DNA from: Frigoribacterium endophyticum
Lineage (GTDB): Bacteria; Actinomycetota; Actinomycetes; Actinomycetales; Microbacteriaceae
Direction of reading: 5' to 3'
DNA length: 64,000 nucleotides
Assembly (NCBI RefSeq): GCF_011759585.1
Contig: NZ_JAAOYV010000001.1
Span: forward strand, 496,001 to 560,000
Every line of letters begins with the position of its first letter. Position 1 is the first letter of the stretch. Below, piece by piece: positions 44,511-52,399 of the stretch. The position numbers were made by a program, and so were the translations under genes. The notes beneath the pieces were generated by a model. The model was not told the DNA's origin, searched no databases, and worked only from the letters and a program-made list of their open reading frames with translations.

Positions 44511-45992
44511 GTGACCGATGCACCGAAGCCAGTCGACGTCGCCCTGATCGGGGCGGGCATCATGAGCGCCACCCTCGGCGCGATGATCAAGCAGCTCGAG
44601 CCGACGTGGACGATCCAGATCTACGAGGCCCTCGGCGACGTGGCCCAGGAGTCGAGCAACCCCTGGAACAACGCGGGCACCGGCCACTCCGCGCTCTGCG
44701 AGCTGAACTACACGCCCGAGCGCTCCGACGGCACGATCGACATCAGCAGCGCCGTCAAGGTCAACGAGCAGTTCCAGGTCTCGCGGCAGTTCTGGTCGCA
44801 CCTCGTCGCGGAGGGCGCCCTGCCCGACCCGTCCGCCTTCATCTCGTCGACGCCCCACATGAGCTTCGTCTGGGGCGAGAAGAACGTCGAGTACCTGCGC
44901 AAGCGCCACGAGGCCCTGCGCGACCACCCGCTCTTCCGCGGTCTCGAGTTCAGCACCGACGCCTCCGTCATCCGGTCGTGGGCCCCCGTGCTCATCCCCG
45001 GCCGCTCGAAGGGGCAGCCGATCGCCGCGACCCGCATCGAGGCCGGCACCGACGTCGACTTCGGTGCGCTGACCCGACTGCTCATCGAGCACCTCGAGGC
45101 GAACGACGCCCGCCTCGAGCTCGACCACCGCGTGACGGGCCTCAAGAAGCTCGGCGACGGCACCTGGCGCATCAAGATGCGCAAGCAGGTCGGCGGCACG
45201 CCCACGACCGTCGACGCCCGCTTCGTCTTCGTGGGGGCCGGGGGAGGCGCGCTGCACCTCCTGCAGAAATCGCGCATCGACGAGATCAAGGGCTTCGGCG
45301 GCTTCCCGGTCAGCGGCGAGTTCCTCCGCACCGACGACCCCGAGGTCGTCGCCAAGCACCGGGCGAAGGTCTACGGCAAGGCCGCCGTCGGGTCGCCGCC
45401 CATGTCGGTGCCTCACCTCGACACCCGCATCGTCGACGGTGAGGCGAGCCTGATGTTCGGACCCTACGCCGGCTTCAGCCCAAAGTTCCTCAAGAACGGC
45501 TCCGTGCTCGACCTCGTGCTGTCGATCCGACCGCACAACCTCTACCCGATGATCCGGGCTGGCCTCGCCAACCTCGGCCTCGTGAAGTACCTCGTCGGCC
45601 AGCTGGCCGCGAGCAAGGAGACCAAGTTCGAGGCGCTGCGCGAGTTCATGCCCGATGCCGACCCGGCCGACTGGTACCGCATCACCGCGGGCCAGCGCGT
45701 CCAGGTGATCAAGCGCGACGCACAGAAGGGCGGGGTGCTGCAGTTCGGCACCGAGGTCGTGGCCGCGGCGGACGGCAGCATCGCCGGCCTCCTCGGTGCC
45801 TCGCCCGGGGCCTCGACGGCCGTGCCGATCATGCTCGACGTGCTGGAGCGCTGCTTCCCCGACCGCATCGCGGGCTGGACCCCGGTGCTCCGCCGACTCG
45901 TGCCGACCTACGGCGAGGCCGTCGCGACGGACGAGCAGCGGGCGGCCGCCACCCTCGGCGCCACGGCGGAGGCGCTCCGCATCCACGCCTGA
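44511..45992 (+). CDS. mqo: Malate:quinone oxidoreductase
   Basis: The protein has 493 residues. The FAD-binding start is DVALIGAGIMSATLGAMIKQL (glycine motif 14-19), with NPWNNAGTGHSALCELNYTP typical of Mqo. It is a peripheral membrane flavoprotein that oxidises malate to oxaloacetate and passes electrons to menaquinone in the TCA cycle, in place of or beside soluble malate dehydrogenase. The length is normal for the family. It is monocistronic, with a leaderless-type promoter. Confidence 0.95.
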   Translation: MTDAPKPVDVALIGAGIMSATLGAMIKQLEPTWTIQIYEALGDVAQESSNPWNNAGTGHSALCELNYTPERSDGTIDISSAVKVNEQFQVSRQFWSHLVAEGALPDPSAFISSTPHMSFVWGEKNVEYLRKRHEALRDHPLFRGLEFSTDASVIRSWAPVLIPGRSKGQPIAATRIEAGTDVDFGALTRLLIEHLEANDARLELDHRVTGLKKLGDGTWRIKMRKQVGGTPTTVDARFVFVGAGGGALHLLQKSRIDEIKGFGGFPVSGEFLRTDDPEVVAKHRAKVYGKAAVGSPPMSVPHLDTRIVDGEASLMFGPYAGFSPKFLKNGSVLDLVLSIRPHNLYPMIRAGLANLGLVKYLVGQLAASKETKFEALREFMPDADPADWYRITAGQRVQVIKRDAQKGGVLQFGTEVVAAADGSIAGLLGASPGASTAVPIMLDVLERCFPDRIAGWTPVLRRLVPTYGEAVATDEQRAAATLGATAEALRIHA

Positions 45993-46014
45993 CCCGACCA
46001 CGAGCGACGCTCGC

Positions 46015-46032
46015 TCGAACGTGTGTTCTAAT
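46015..46032 (+). promoter_or_regulatory. LexA (SOS) box overlapping the -10 of the radical SAM gene
   Basis: TCGAACGTGTGTTCTA (46015-46030) fits the actinobacterial LexA consensus CGAAC-R-N-R-Y-GTTC in every defined position. Its right half overlaps TCTAAT (46027-46032), a 5/6 match to the -10 consensus. That hexamer lies exactly six bases before ATG 46039. LexA bound here would block a leaderless promoter. Confidence 0.75.
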
Positions 46033-46038
46033 GGACGC

Positions 46039-47151
46039 ATGCGGTGGAGCGGGCAGGCGATGGCGGCGGAGAGCGACTCCGCCCTGCCCGGGCTCGCGAA
46101 GCTGTCGAACCTCGTGGCCTCGGTCACGACGCCGGAGTTCGCGGGCGTCACCTTCCACGAGATCCTCGCCAAGAGCGCGCTGAACCGCGTGCCCGGCGGA
46201 GACAGCGCCCTGCCCTTCGGCTGGACGGTCAACCCGTACCGGGGCTGCAGCCACGCCTGCGTCTACTGCTTCGCCCGGCCCACGCACGAGTACCTCGACC
46301 TCGACGGCGGCGACGACTTCGACCGCCAGATCGTCGTCAAGGTCAACGTCGCCGAGGTCCTGGCCCGCGAGCTCGCCCGGCCGTCCTGGCAGCGCCACCC
46401 GGTCGCGCTCGGCACGAACACCGACCCGTACCAGCGGGCCGAGGGGCGCTACCGTCTCATGCCGGGCATCATCGCGGCGCTGGCCGACTCGGGCACGCCG
46501 TTCAGCATCTTGACGAAGGGCACCCTCCTCCGGCGCGACCTGCCGCTGCTGGCGGAGGCGGCGGAGCACGTGCCGGTCGACATCGCGATGTCCGTCGCCG
46601 TCCACGACGACGAGCTGCAGCAGTCGATCGAGCCGGGCACGCCCACGACCGCGGCGCGGCTCGCCACCGTCCGGGCGGCGACCGACGCGGGCCTCCGCTG
46701 CTCCGTCTTCATGATGCCGGTGCTGCCGTACCTCACCGACACGCGCGAGCACCTCACCACGGCGCTCGAGGCCGTCCGCGACTCCGGCGCCACCGCCGTG
46801 CTCTACAGCGCGCTGCACCTCAAGCCCGGGGTCAAGGAGTGGTTCTTCGCCTGGCTCGAGCGCGAGCACCCGGAGCTGCTGCCGAAGTACCGCGAGCTCT
46901 ATGCCCACGGCACCTACGCGCCCACGGGCTACCGCCGCTGGCTCGCGGGGCGGATGCGGCCGCTGCTGGCCCAGCACGGGCTGCAGCGCGGCGAGGCCGA
47001 CCCCGCGACGGGGTCGACCCGGTCGCGGGCGCTCGACGACGCGGAGCAGTCGCTGCGGCTGATGAACCTCGCCCCGACGTCGGCTCCCCGGTCGCTCCTG
47101 GCGGAGGAGCTCCCCGGCGGGGCACGCTCCGCGCATCCCCGGCTGTTCTGA
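46039..47151 (+). CDS. Rv2578c family radical SAM protein
   Basis: The protein has 370 residues. The iron-sulfur cluster motif is CSHACVYC (C70, C74, C77) in WTVNPYRGCSHACVYCFARPTHEYLDLDGG, followed by TNTDPYQRAEGRY and LTKGTLLRRD. These match the Rv2578c-type radical SAM family, distantly related to spore photoproduct lyase-like enzymes. The reaction is unknown. In mycobacteria the homologous gene is, to my knowledge, a LexA target, and the SOS box here agrees. Translation from ATG 46039 is leaderless; an ATG at 46031 is in another frame. Confidence 0.85.
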   Translation: MRWSGQAMAAESDSALPGLAKLSNLVASVTTPEFAGVTFHEILAKSALNRVPGGDSALPFGWTVNPYRGCSHACVYCFARPTHEYLDLDGGDDFDRQIVVKVNVAEVLARELARPSWQRHPVALGTNTDPYQRAEGRYRLMPGIIAALADSGTPFSILTKGTLLRRDLPLLAEAAEHVPVDIAMSVAVHDDELQQSIEPGTPTTAARLATVRAATDAGLRCSVFMMPVLPYLTDTREHLTTALEAVRDSGATAVLYSALHLKPGVKEWFFAWLEREHPELLPKYRELYAHGTYAPTGYRRWLAGRMRPLLAQHGLQRGEADPATGSTRSRALDDAEQSLRLMNLAPTSAPRSLLAEELPGGARSAHPRLF

Positions 47152-47239
47152 ACGACCGGGGCACAGATCGCGACCCTCCTCCGAGTCGATCCGGGGGTGG
47201 CCCCAGATAACGGGGTACATGAGCTGGTCCGTGTTCTGG

Positions 47240-47245
47240 CATGAT
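47240..47245 (+). promoter_or_regulatory. Possible -10 of the histidine kinase operon
   Basis: CATGAT preceded by TGG could be an extended -10. A short palindrome ATGATCAT (47241-47248) overlaps it. A strong AAGGAGG lies 4-5 bases before GTG 47278. Confidence 0.35.
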
Positions 47246-47277
47246 CATCAGGCCAGCCACGGAGCGAAGGAGGCACG

Positions 47278-48582
47278 GTGCTGCTCGGACTGCCCGCCCA
47301 CCTCGCTCCCCAGAGCACCGGTCGCGCGCTCGCGCGCTCCTGCCACGTGATCGCGTGCGTCGTCCTCGCCGGCGCGGCCCTCCTGCTCGTGAGCAACCAG
47401 GTGGGGATGCCGTCGCTGATCCTGTGGCCCGCCCTGGTCGCGGTCGTGACGATGGCGGCGCTCGTGGTCGTCGTCGCCACCTACCGGAGCGCCACGAGCT
47501 ACGCCGCCTACCTCCTCCTCGGCTCGGCGTGCCTCTACTGGTACGCGCTCACCCTCTTCGCCCAGGTCCCGTCGATCCAGGCCTCCGACGCCTTCTCGCT
47601 CTCGCTCCCCAAGATCGCCCTGGTCATGGTGGGGGCGAGCGGGGTGCGCCCTCGTCACAGCATCGCCTGGGCGACGGGCGGCCTGGTGCTGGGGGAGGTG
47701 GCCACCCAGCTCGCGACGTGGCAGACCGGGTCCGCCCCGAAGGTCGACGTGACGACGGTCGTGGCGTGGGCGGTCGTGGTCGGCACCCTCGGGTACGCCC
47801 TCGTCGCCCGCGACCGGGCACGGCGGGCCCAGCCGAGCATCCACCGCGCCGCCGTCGACCAGCAGCTCCAGAGCATCCGTCATGACATGGAGCAGCAGGC
47901 CGCGGCGCTCGTGCACGACACCGTCCTGAACCACCTCGCCGCCGTCGCGACCGCGGGCCCCGGCCGGCTCGACAGGTCGCTCGCGTCGTCGATGGCGGCG
48001 GACCTCGAGACCCTCGTCGGCCAGGAGTGGCTCCGTGACCCCGCCCCGCCCGGGGTCGACGCCGCGACGGCCGAGTGGGACGACAGCCTGCTCGCCCGCG
48101 CGGTCGAGCAGGGGCGGGCCCGGGGGCTGGAGATCGGCGTCACGGGCGACGTCGCGGCCGTGGCCCGCCTGGCGCCCGTGGTGGGCCAGGCGCTCGGCCT
48201 GGCCGTGACCCAGTGCCTGACGAACGTCGAGAAGCACAGCGGCGTGCGGCGTGCGGAGGTCGTCGTCTACGGCGACGGCGGCGAGCTCTCGGTCATGGTC
48301 ATCGACGACGGTGCGGGCTTCGACCAGGACGCGGTGCCGCGGGACCGGCTCGGCCTGAGCAACTCGGTCCGGGCGCGCATGGAACGCGTCGGGGGCTCGG
48401 CCCAGGTCTGGTCGTCACCGGGCAGCGGGACGTCGGTCGTCATCCGCGTGCCGGCGACCGGCCCCGACGGCCCCGAGGTGCCCCAGGGGCCCGGCGCGAC
48501 CGGCGCCACGGTCCCGGTGCCCGGTGCCGAGGGCGCGTCGGACGTCGCGCGCTCGGACGACCGGACGGGCGACGCCGCATGA
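47278..48582 (+). CDS. Membrane sensor histidine kinase, NarL/DesK-like
   Basis: The protein has 434 residues. Five or so membrane spans (about 21-178) form the sensor with no large extracellular domain. The dimerisation helix RHDMEQQAAALVHDTVLNHLAAV holds the phospho-acceptor H213. The ATPase domain shows the N box LTNVEKHSG (314-322), the G1 box DDGAGF (343-348) and RLGLSNSVRARMERVGG (G2). The C-terminal 40 residues are disordered. It overlaps the next gene by ATGA (48579-48582). It should phosphorylate the response regulator two genes on; the stimulus is unknown. Confidence 0.85.
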   Translation: MLLGLPAHLAPQSTGRALARSCHVIACVVLAGAALLLVSNQVGMPSLILWPALVAVVTMAALVVVVATYRSATSYAAYLLLGSACLYWYALTLFAQVPSIQASDAFSLSLPKIALVMVGASGVRPRHSIAWATGGLVLGEVATQLATWQTGSAPKVDVTTVVAWAVVVGTLGYALVARDRARRAQPSIHRAAVDQQLQSIRHDMEQQAAALVHDTVLNHLAAVATAGPGRLDRSLASSMAADLETLVGQEWLRDPAPPGVDAATAEWDDSLLARAVEQGRARGLEIGVTGDVAAVARLAPVVGQALGLAVTQCLTNVEKHSGVRRAEVVVYGDGGELSVMVIDDGAGFDQDAVPRDRLGLSNSVRARMERVGGSAQVWSSPGSGTSVVIRVPATGPDGPEVPQGPGATGATVPVPGAEGASDVARSDDRTGDAA

Positions 48583-49721
48583 GCGACCGCGAGCGGACCC
48601 CGCAGCAGGTCGACCCCGTGGGCGCCCTCGCCTCGCGCCCCGTGTCGCTGATCACCGTCCTCGCGGCGCTCGTCGTGGCGGTGTCCGCGACCCTGAGCGG
48701 TCGTGACGAGATCGTCGACCCGGCCGCGTCCGTCGGAGCGGTCGCGGCCCTGGCCGCGGCCGGCTTCGTGCTCGTGCTCTCCGCCAGCCCGCTCCGGGCG
48801 CCGTTCCGGCGTCGGTCCCTGGTGGCCGTGGTCGGGCTCTCCTGCGCCGCCGTCGCCCTCGAGGCGCTCGGTCTCCTCGGGCAGAACGCGCTCGTGCGAG
48901 ACGACTGGTCGTCGCTCGCGGTCGGCGTCCTGCTGCTCGGCGTCGCCCCCTACCGACCCGCCGCGGAGATCCTCGTCGCCGGCCTCGTCGTCGCGGTCGT
49001 CGTGGCCGTGGTCGTGCTGCTCGAACGGCACTGGTTCGTGACCGACGTGCCGACCACGACGTTCGTGATCGTCGCCGTCGTGCCGGTCGTGGCGCTCTCC
49101 GCGGCCGCCGCCTCCTTCTCCCGCACCTTCACGCTGCTGGTCGAGCGGTGGATCGACCGCGCGACGACCTTCCGGCGCGCCAGCGCCGACGAGCTCCGGG
49201 CGAGCATCGCCCGGTCGGTGCAGCAGGACCGCGTCACCATCCTCAACCGGGAGGTCGTGCCGTTCTTCTCGTCGCTCGTCGACCGCGGGGCGGTGACGGC
49301 GGCCGACGCCCAGCGCGCCCGCGACATCGCCGACCAGCTCCGGGTGTCGATGGTGGCCGAGGCCGACCGGTCGTGGCTCGAGCACCTCTTCGTCAGCCCG
49401 ACGAGCGGCGTCTCGGGCATCGTCGTCGACCCCGACTTCGTCGCCTCCGCGATGACCCCGGACCACCGGACGTCGCTGCGCGCCCTGCTGGTCGCCTTCG
49501 GCGAGCGGGACGGCGTCCAGGCCGACGACGTCCGCGTCGACCTCCGACGGGTCGACGAGCGCGTCGAGGCCCTCGTCAGCGTCCCGACCACGGTGGGGGA
49601 GTTCGTCGTCCGCCGACGCTTCGCACCGTGGTTCGCCGTTCTCCGCATCGTCTTCGGCGATCTGCAGGTCGACGCCACCTCCCCCCTCCTGACACTAAGG
49701 TTTTCTTATGACCAGCACTGA
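48579..49721 (+). CDS. Membrane protein paralogous to the kinase, lacking catalytic residues
   Basis: The protein has 380 residues. Five or six membrane spans (about 22-180) are followed by RASADELRASIARSVQQDRVTILNREVV. This aligns with the kinase's dimerisation helix (R-A-x-x-D-x-x-L-x-S-I, then Q-Q) but has N223 where the kinase has the phospho-acceptor histidine and R224 in place of the next Asp. No N, G1 or G2 box is visible in the remaining 150 residues. I read it as a pseudokinase-like partner, perhaps forming a heterodimer with the kinase (inference). It overlaps the response regulator gene by 14 bases. Confidence 0.7.
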   Translation: MSDRERTPQQVDPVGALASRPVSLITVLAALVVAVSATLSGRDEIVDPAASVGAVAALAAAGFVLVLSASPLRAPFRRRSLVAVVGLSCAAVALEALGLLGQNALVRDDWSSLAVGVLLLGVAPYRPAAEILVAGLVVAVVVAVVVLLERHWFVTDVPTTTFVIVAVVPVVALSAAAASFSRTFTLLVERWIDRATTFRRASADELRASIARSVQQDRVTILNREVVPFFSSLVDRGAVTAADAQRARDIADQLRVSMVAEADRSWLEHLFVSPTSGVSGIVVDPDFVASAMTPDHRTSLRALLVAFGERDGVQADDVRVDLRRVDERVEALVSVPTTVGEFVVRRRFAPWFAVLRIVFGDLQVDATSPLLTLRFSYDQH

Positions 49722-50457
49722 GTCGAGCGGCCGCTCGTCCCTCCGCCCGGGCTTCGGCAGGCCCGCCGCCGCCCCGTCGTGGAGCACGGTCGGCCCCGGC
49801 GACGAGACGCCCGCCACCCGCCGGGTGCGCCTCGCCATCCTCGACGACCACGAGGTCCTCCTGGACAGCCTCTCGAGCTGGATCAACGTCAACGCGTACG
49901 ACTTCGACCTCGTGCTCACGGCGCACACGTGGCTGCAGCTGGTGCACAGCGACAACTTCCCGACCGACCTCGTCTTCCTCGACTTCCAGCTCAAGGAGCC
50001 CGTCTCGATCGAGGCCCGGGTCCGCACCTGCCGTGCCGCCGGCGCCAAGGTCGTCGTGCTGTCGAGCCTCGACACGCGGGAGTCGCGGGAGCGCGCGCTC
50101 GACGCCGGGGCGAGCGCGTTCCTGTCGAAGTCGTTGCCCATGCGCGAGGTCATGGACGCCGCGCGCCAGGTGATGGGCGTCGCTCGCGACTCGTCGCCGC
50201 AGCGCGACTGGCGGCCGCTGCCGGTCGGCGCCACGAACCAGAGTCGTCCCAAGCTGAGCGCCGGCGAGGCCGAGGCCTTCCGTCTCTACGTCTCGGGCTT
50301 CAGCACCAACGAGGTCGCGGCCCAGATGAACGTCCAGTACGAGACGGCGAAGACCTACCTGCGCCGGGTGCGCGAGAAGTACGCCAAGGCGAACCGGCCG
50401 GCGAGCAAGAAGAGCGAGCTGATCCGTCGCGCGGCGGAGGACGGCTACCTCCAGTAG
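49708..50457 (+). CDS. LuxR/NarL-type response regulator
   Basis: The protein has 249 residues. A 38-residue disordered lead is followed by a receiver domain: acidic pair D46/D47, phosphorylation site D92 in VFLDFQL, S119/S120 at the Thr/Ser position, and K141 in FLSKSLP. The C-terminal helix-turn-helix is LSAGEAEAFRLYVSGFSTNEVAAQMNVQYETAKTYLRRVREKY, with YETAKTYL as recognition helix. It would be the output of the kinase system upstream. The stop TAG shares its last base with the GTG of tdk, so tdk may be co-transcribed. Confidence 0.88.
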   Translation: MTSTESSGRSSLRPGFGRPAAAPSWSTVGPGDETPATRRVRLAILDDHEVLLDSLSSWINVNAYDFDLVLTAHTWLQLVHSDNFPTDLVFLDFQLKEPVSIEARVRTCRAAGAKVVVLSSLDTRESRERALDAGASAFLSKSLPMREVMDAARQVMGVARDSSPQRDWRPLPVGATNQSRPKLSAGEAEAFRLYVSGFSTNEVAAQMNVQYETAKTYLRRVREKYAKANRPASKKSELIRRAAEDGYLQ

Positions 50458-51062
50458 TGGCGAAGCTGTACTTCCGCTACGGGGCCATGAACAGCGGCAA
50501 GAGCACGGCCCTGCTGCAGGCGGCCTTCAACTACGAGGAGCGTGGCCAGCGCGTGCTGCTGGCGAAGCCCCGGGTCGACACGAAGGGCGACGACGCGGTC
50601 GTGTCGCGGCTCGGCGTCACGCGGACCGTCGACGTGACGTTCGCGCCGGGCGACGACGTGCTGCGGGTGTTCTGTGCCGAGCGGGTGCGCGTGCGCGACG
50701 AGACCGGCTCCGACCTCGCCTGCCTGCTCGTCGACGAGGTGCAGTTCCTGTCGCCGGCGCAGGTCGACGACCTGCTGCGCATCGCCGTGCTGGAGGACGT
50801 CCCCGTGCTGGCCTACGGCATCCGGACGGACTTCCGGACGCTGGCGTTCCCGGGCAGCCGGCGCCTGATGGAGGTCTCGCACAGCCTCGAGGAGCTCAAG
50901 ACGATCTGCCGCTGTGGGCGGAAGGCCGTCTTCAACGCGCGCAAGGTCGGTGACCGCTTCGTCTTCGACGGGGACCAGGTCGCGATCGACGGCGAGCAGG
51001 TCACGTACGAGTCGCTCTGCGGCGCCTGCTACCTCGCCGAGAGCAGCGGCCGCCTCGCCTGA
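50457..51062 (+). CDS. tdk: Thymidine kinase
   Basis: The protein has 201 residues and is type II (TK1-like). The P-loop is GAMNSGKST (about 9-17), the catalytic Asp-Glu lies in CLLVDEVQFLS, and zinc-binding cysteines lie in ICRCGRK and CGACYLAES. It phosphorylates thymidine for salvage. GTG 50457 gives the family start AKLYFRYGAMNSGKS and overlaps the response regulator stop by one base; no other start fits. Confidence 0.93.
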   Translation: MAKLYFRYGAMNSGKSTALLQAAFNYEERGQRVLLAKPRVDTKGDDAVVSRLGVTRTVDVTFAPGDDVLRVFCAERVRVRDETGSDLACLLVDEVQFLSPAQVDDLLRIAVLEDVPVLAYGIRTDFRTLAFPGSRRLMEVSHSLEELKTICRCGRKAVFNARKVGDRFVFDGDQVAIDGEQVTYESLCGACYLAESSGRLA

Positions 51063-51110
51063 CCCGGCCCCCGACTCCCGCTCACCGTTGAGGGGCACGG
51101 CACGCCCGGA

Positions 51111-51265
51111 GGCTGGACCCGTAGGGTCCACCCTCCCCTTCAGCGTCGTGAAGAAAGCACGGAACGACAGGAAGGCTGGACCCGTAGGGTCCAGACCTTC
51201 CCTTCAGCGTCGTGAAGAAAGCACAGAACGACAAAAAGGCTGGACCCGTAGGGTCCAGCCTTTTC
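51111..51265. repeat. Three tandem 63-64-base repeats each carrying a terminator hairpin
   Basis: Units start at 51111, 51174 and 51238. Each opens with the hairpin TGGACCCGTAGGGTCCA, and the first two continue through a spacer with CTTCA / TGAAG arms and ACGACA. The third (51235-51261) has arms extended by AAAAGGC / GCCTTTT and is the most terminator-like in both directions. The array lies between the convergent tdk and tRNA-Pro genes and should stop transcription from both sides. Minus-strand ORFs through it are artefacts. Confidence 0.85.
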
Positions 51266-51271
51266 GTCGTG

Positions 51272-51345
51272 TCGGGGTAGCGGGATTCGAACCCACGACC
51301 TCCTCGTCCCGAACGAGGCGCGCTACCAAGCTGCGCCACACCCCG
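51272..51345 (-). tRNA. tRNA-Pro (CGG)
   Basis: On the minus strand the acceptor CGGGGTG pairs with TACCCCG (last pair G-T), with discriminator A at 51272. The anticodon arm is CCTCGTTCGGGACGAGG with anticodon CGG. The T-arm contains GGTTCGAATCC. CCA is not encoded. A TATCCT -10 on the minus strand (51388-51393) would give a 5' leader of about 36 bases. Confidence 0.94.
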
Positions 51346-51448
51346 TCGTCTCGATCGGCATCTCTGCCAGTCGAAGCAACGTGTACAAGGATAGCGGATG
51401 AATCGGGCTCCGCGTGCCACCGCCGAGCGGTGATCGCCGGGGAGCGAC

Positions 51449-52399
51449 TCAGGCGGTCAGCGTCACGACGACCGCCTCGGGGCGGCAGTCGAACCGCACG
51501 GGGGCGTAGATCGACGTGCCCAGCCCCGCGGAGATCTCGAGGTGCGCGGTGCGCCGTGCGTGGCTCCAGGTCGACAGCCCGCTGACCTTGCTGCGGGGGA
51601 TGTCGCAGTTGGTCACGAGCGCGCCGTAGCCCGGCACCCGCACCTGGCCACCGTGCGTGTGTCCGCCGAAGATGACGTCGGCGCCGTTCGTCACGAACGA
51701 GTTGAGCACGCGCTGGTAGGGCGCGTGCGTGACGCCGATGCCGATCGGGTCCGGCCCGCCCCGGTCGTCCTGCCAGCCGACGTTCTCGCGGAGGTCGTCG
51801 AGGGCACCGGGGAGGCGGTCGAGGCGGTCCCAGCCCCGGTGGGCGTCGTTCACGCCGAAGAGCTCGAGCCGGTTGCCCCGGAGCTCCAGGGCGCGCGCGG
51901 TGTTGTTCAGGTCGAGCCAGCCCAGGTCGGCGAAGAAGGCCTCCATGCGGTCGACGTCGAGCGGTGCCGGGGCCCGGTGCGGCCGGCTGGGCCCGGCGAA
52001 GTACCTTAGCGGGCTCTTGGGGACGGGGCCGTAGTAGTCGTTGGACCCGTTCACCCAGACGCCCGGCACGCCGCGGAACGGCTCGAGGGTGTACTCGAGG
52101 GCGGTGTGGGCGTCGGCGTGGCCGAGGTTGTCGCCCGTGTTGACGACGAGGTCCGGCTCGTAGACCGACAGGCCGCGGACCCACTCCTGCTTCTCCGACT
52201 GCCACGGGGCCAGGTGCAGGTCGGACAGGTGGAGGACGGTGAGCGACCGCGACCCCGCCTCGAGGATCGGGAGGACCTCGTGGCGCACGGTGAAGCGGTT
52301 GCGCTCGACCAGGGCGCCCCAGGCGAACGCCCCCAGGCCGACGGCCGCGCCCGCCGCAGCGGTCGCGGCCGTCAGACGTCCGGCGGAGACGGGGCTCAC
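51449..52399 (-). CDS. Metallophosphoesterase, membrane-anchored
   Basis: The protein has 316 residues. One N-terminal hydrophobic segment (about 8-30) is followed by a calcineurin-like phosphoesterase domain. Metal ligands are visible as LHLSDLHL, VVNTGDNLGH, GVWVNGSND (Asn-Asp), VTHAPYQ and GGHTHGGQ. It resembles YkuE/LpxH-type enzymes, which often hydrolyse phospholipid or nucleotide phosphoesters; the substrate is unknown. GTG 52399 overlaps the stop of the upstream PBP gene (GTGA), indicating an operon with ponA. The pairing of these two is common in actinobacteria. Confidence 0.88.
   Translation of the reverse strand: MSPVSAGRLTAATAAAGAAVGLGAFAWGALVERNRFTVRHEVLPILEAGSRSLTVLHLSDLHLAPWQSEKQEWVRGLSVYEPDLVVNTGDNLGHADAHTALEYTLEPFRGVPGVWVNGSNDYYGPVPKSPLRYFAGPSRPHRAPAPLDVDRMEAFFADLGWLDLNNTARALELRGNRLELFGVNDAHRGWDRLDRLPGALDDLRENVGWQDDRGGPDPIGIGVTHAPYQRVLNSFVTNGADVIFGGHTHGGQVRVPGYGALVTNCDIPRSKVSGLSTWSHARRTAHLEISAGLGTSIYAPVRFDCRPEAVVVTLTA

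Noticed and set aside
51082-51420. 112-codon minus-strand protein over the terminator repeats
   Set aside because: It runs through tRNA-Pro and the hairpin repeats, which explain the sequence fully.
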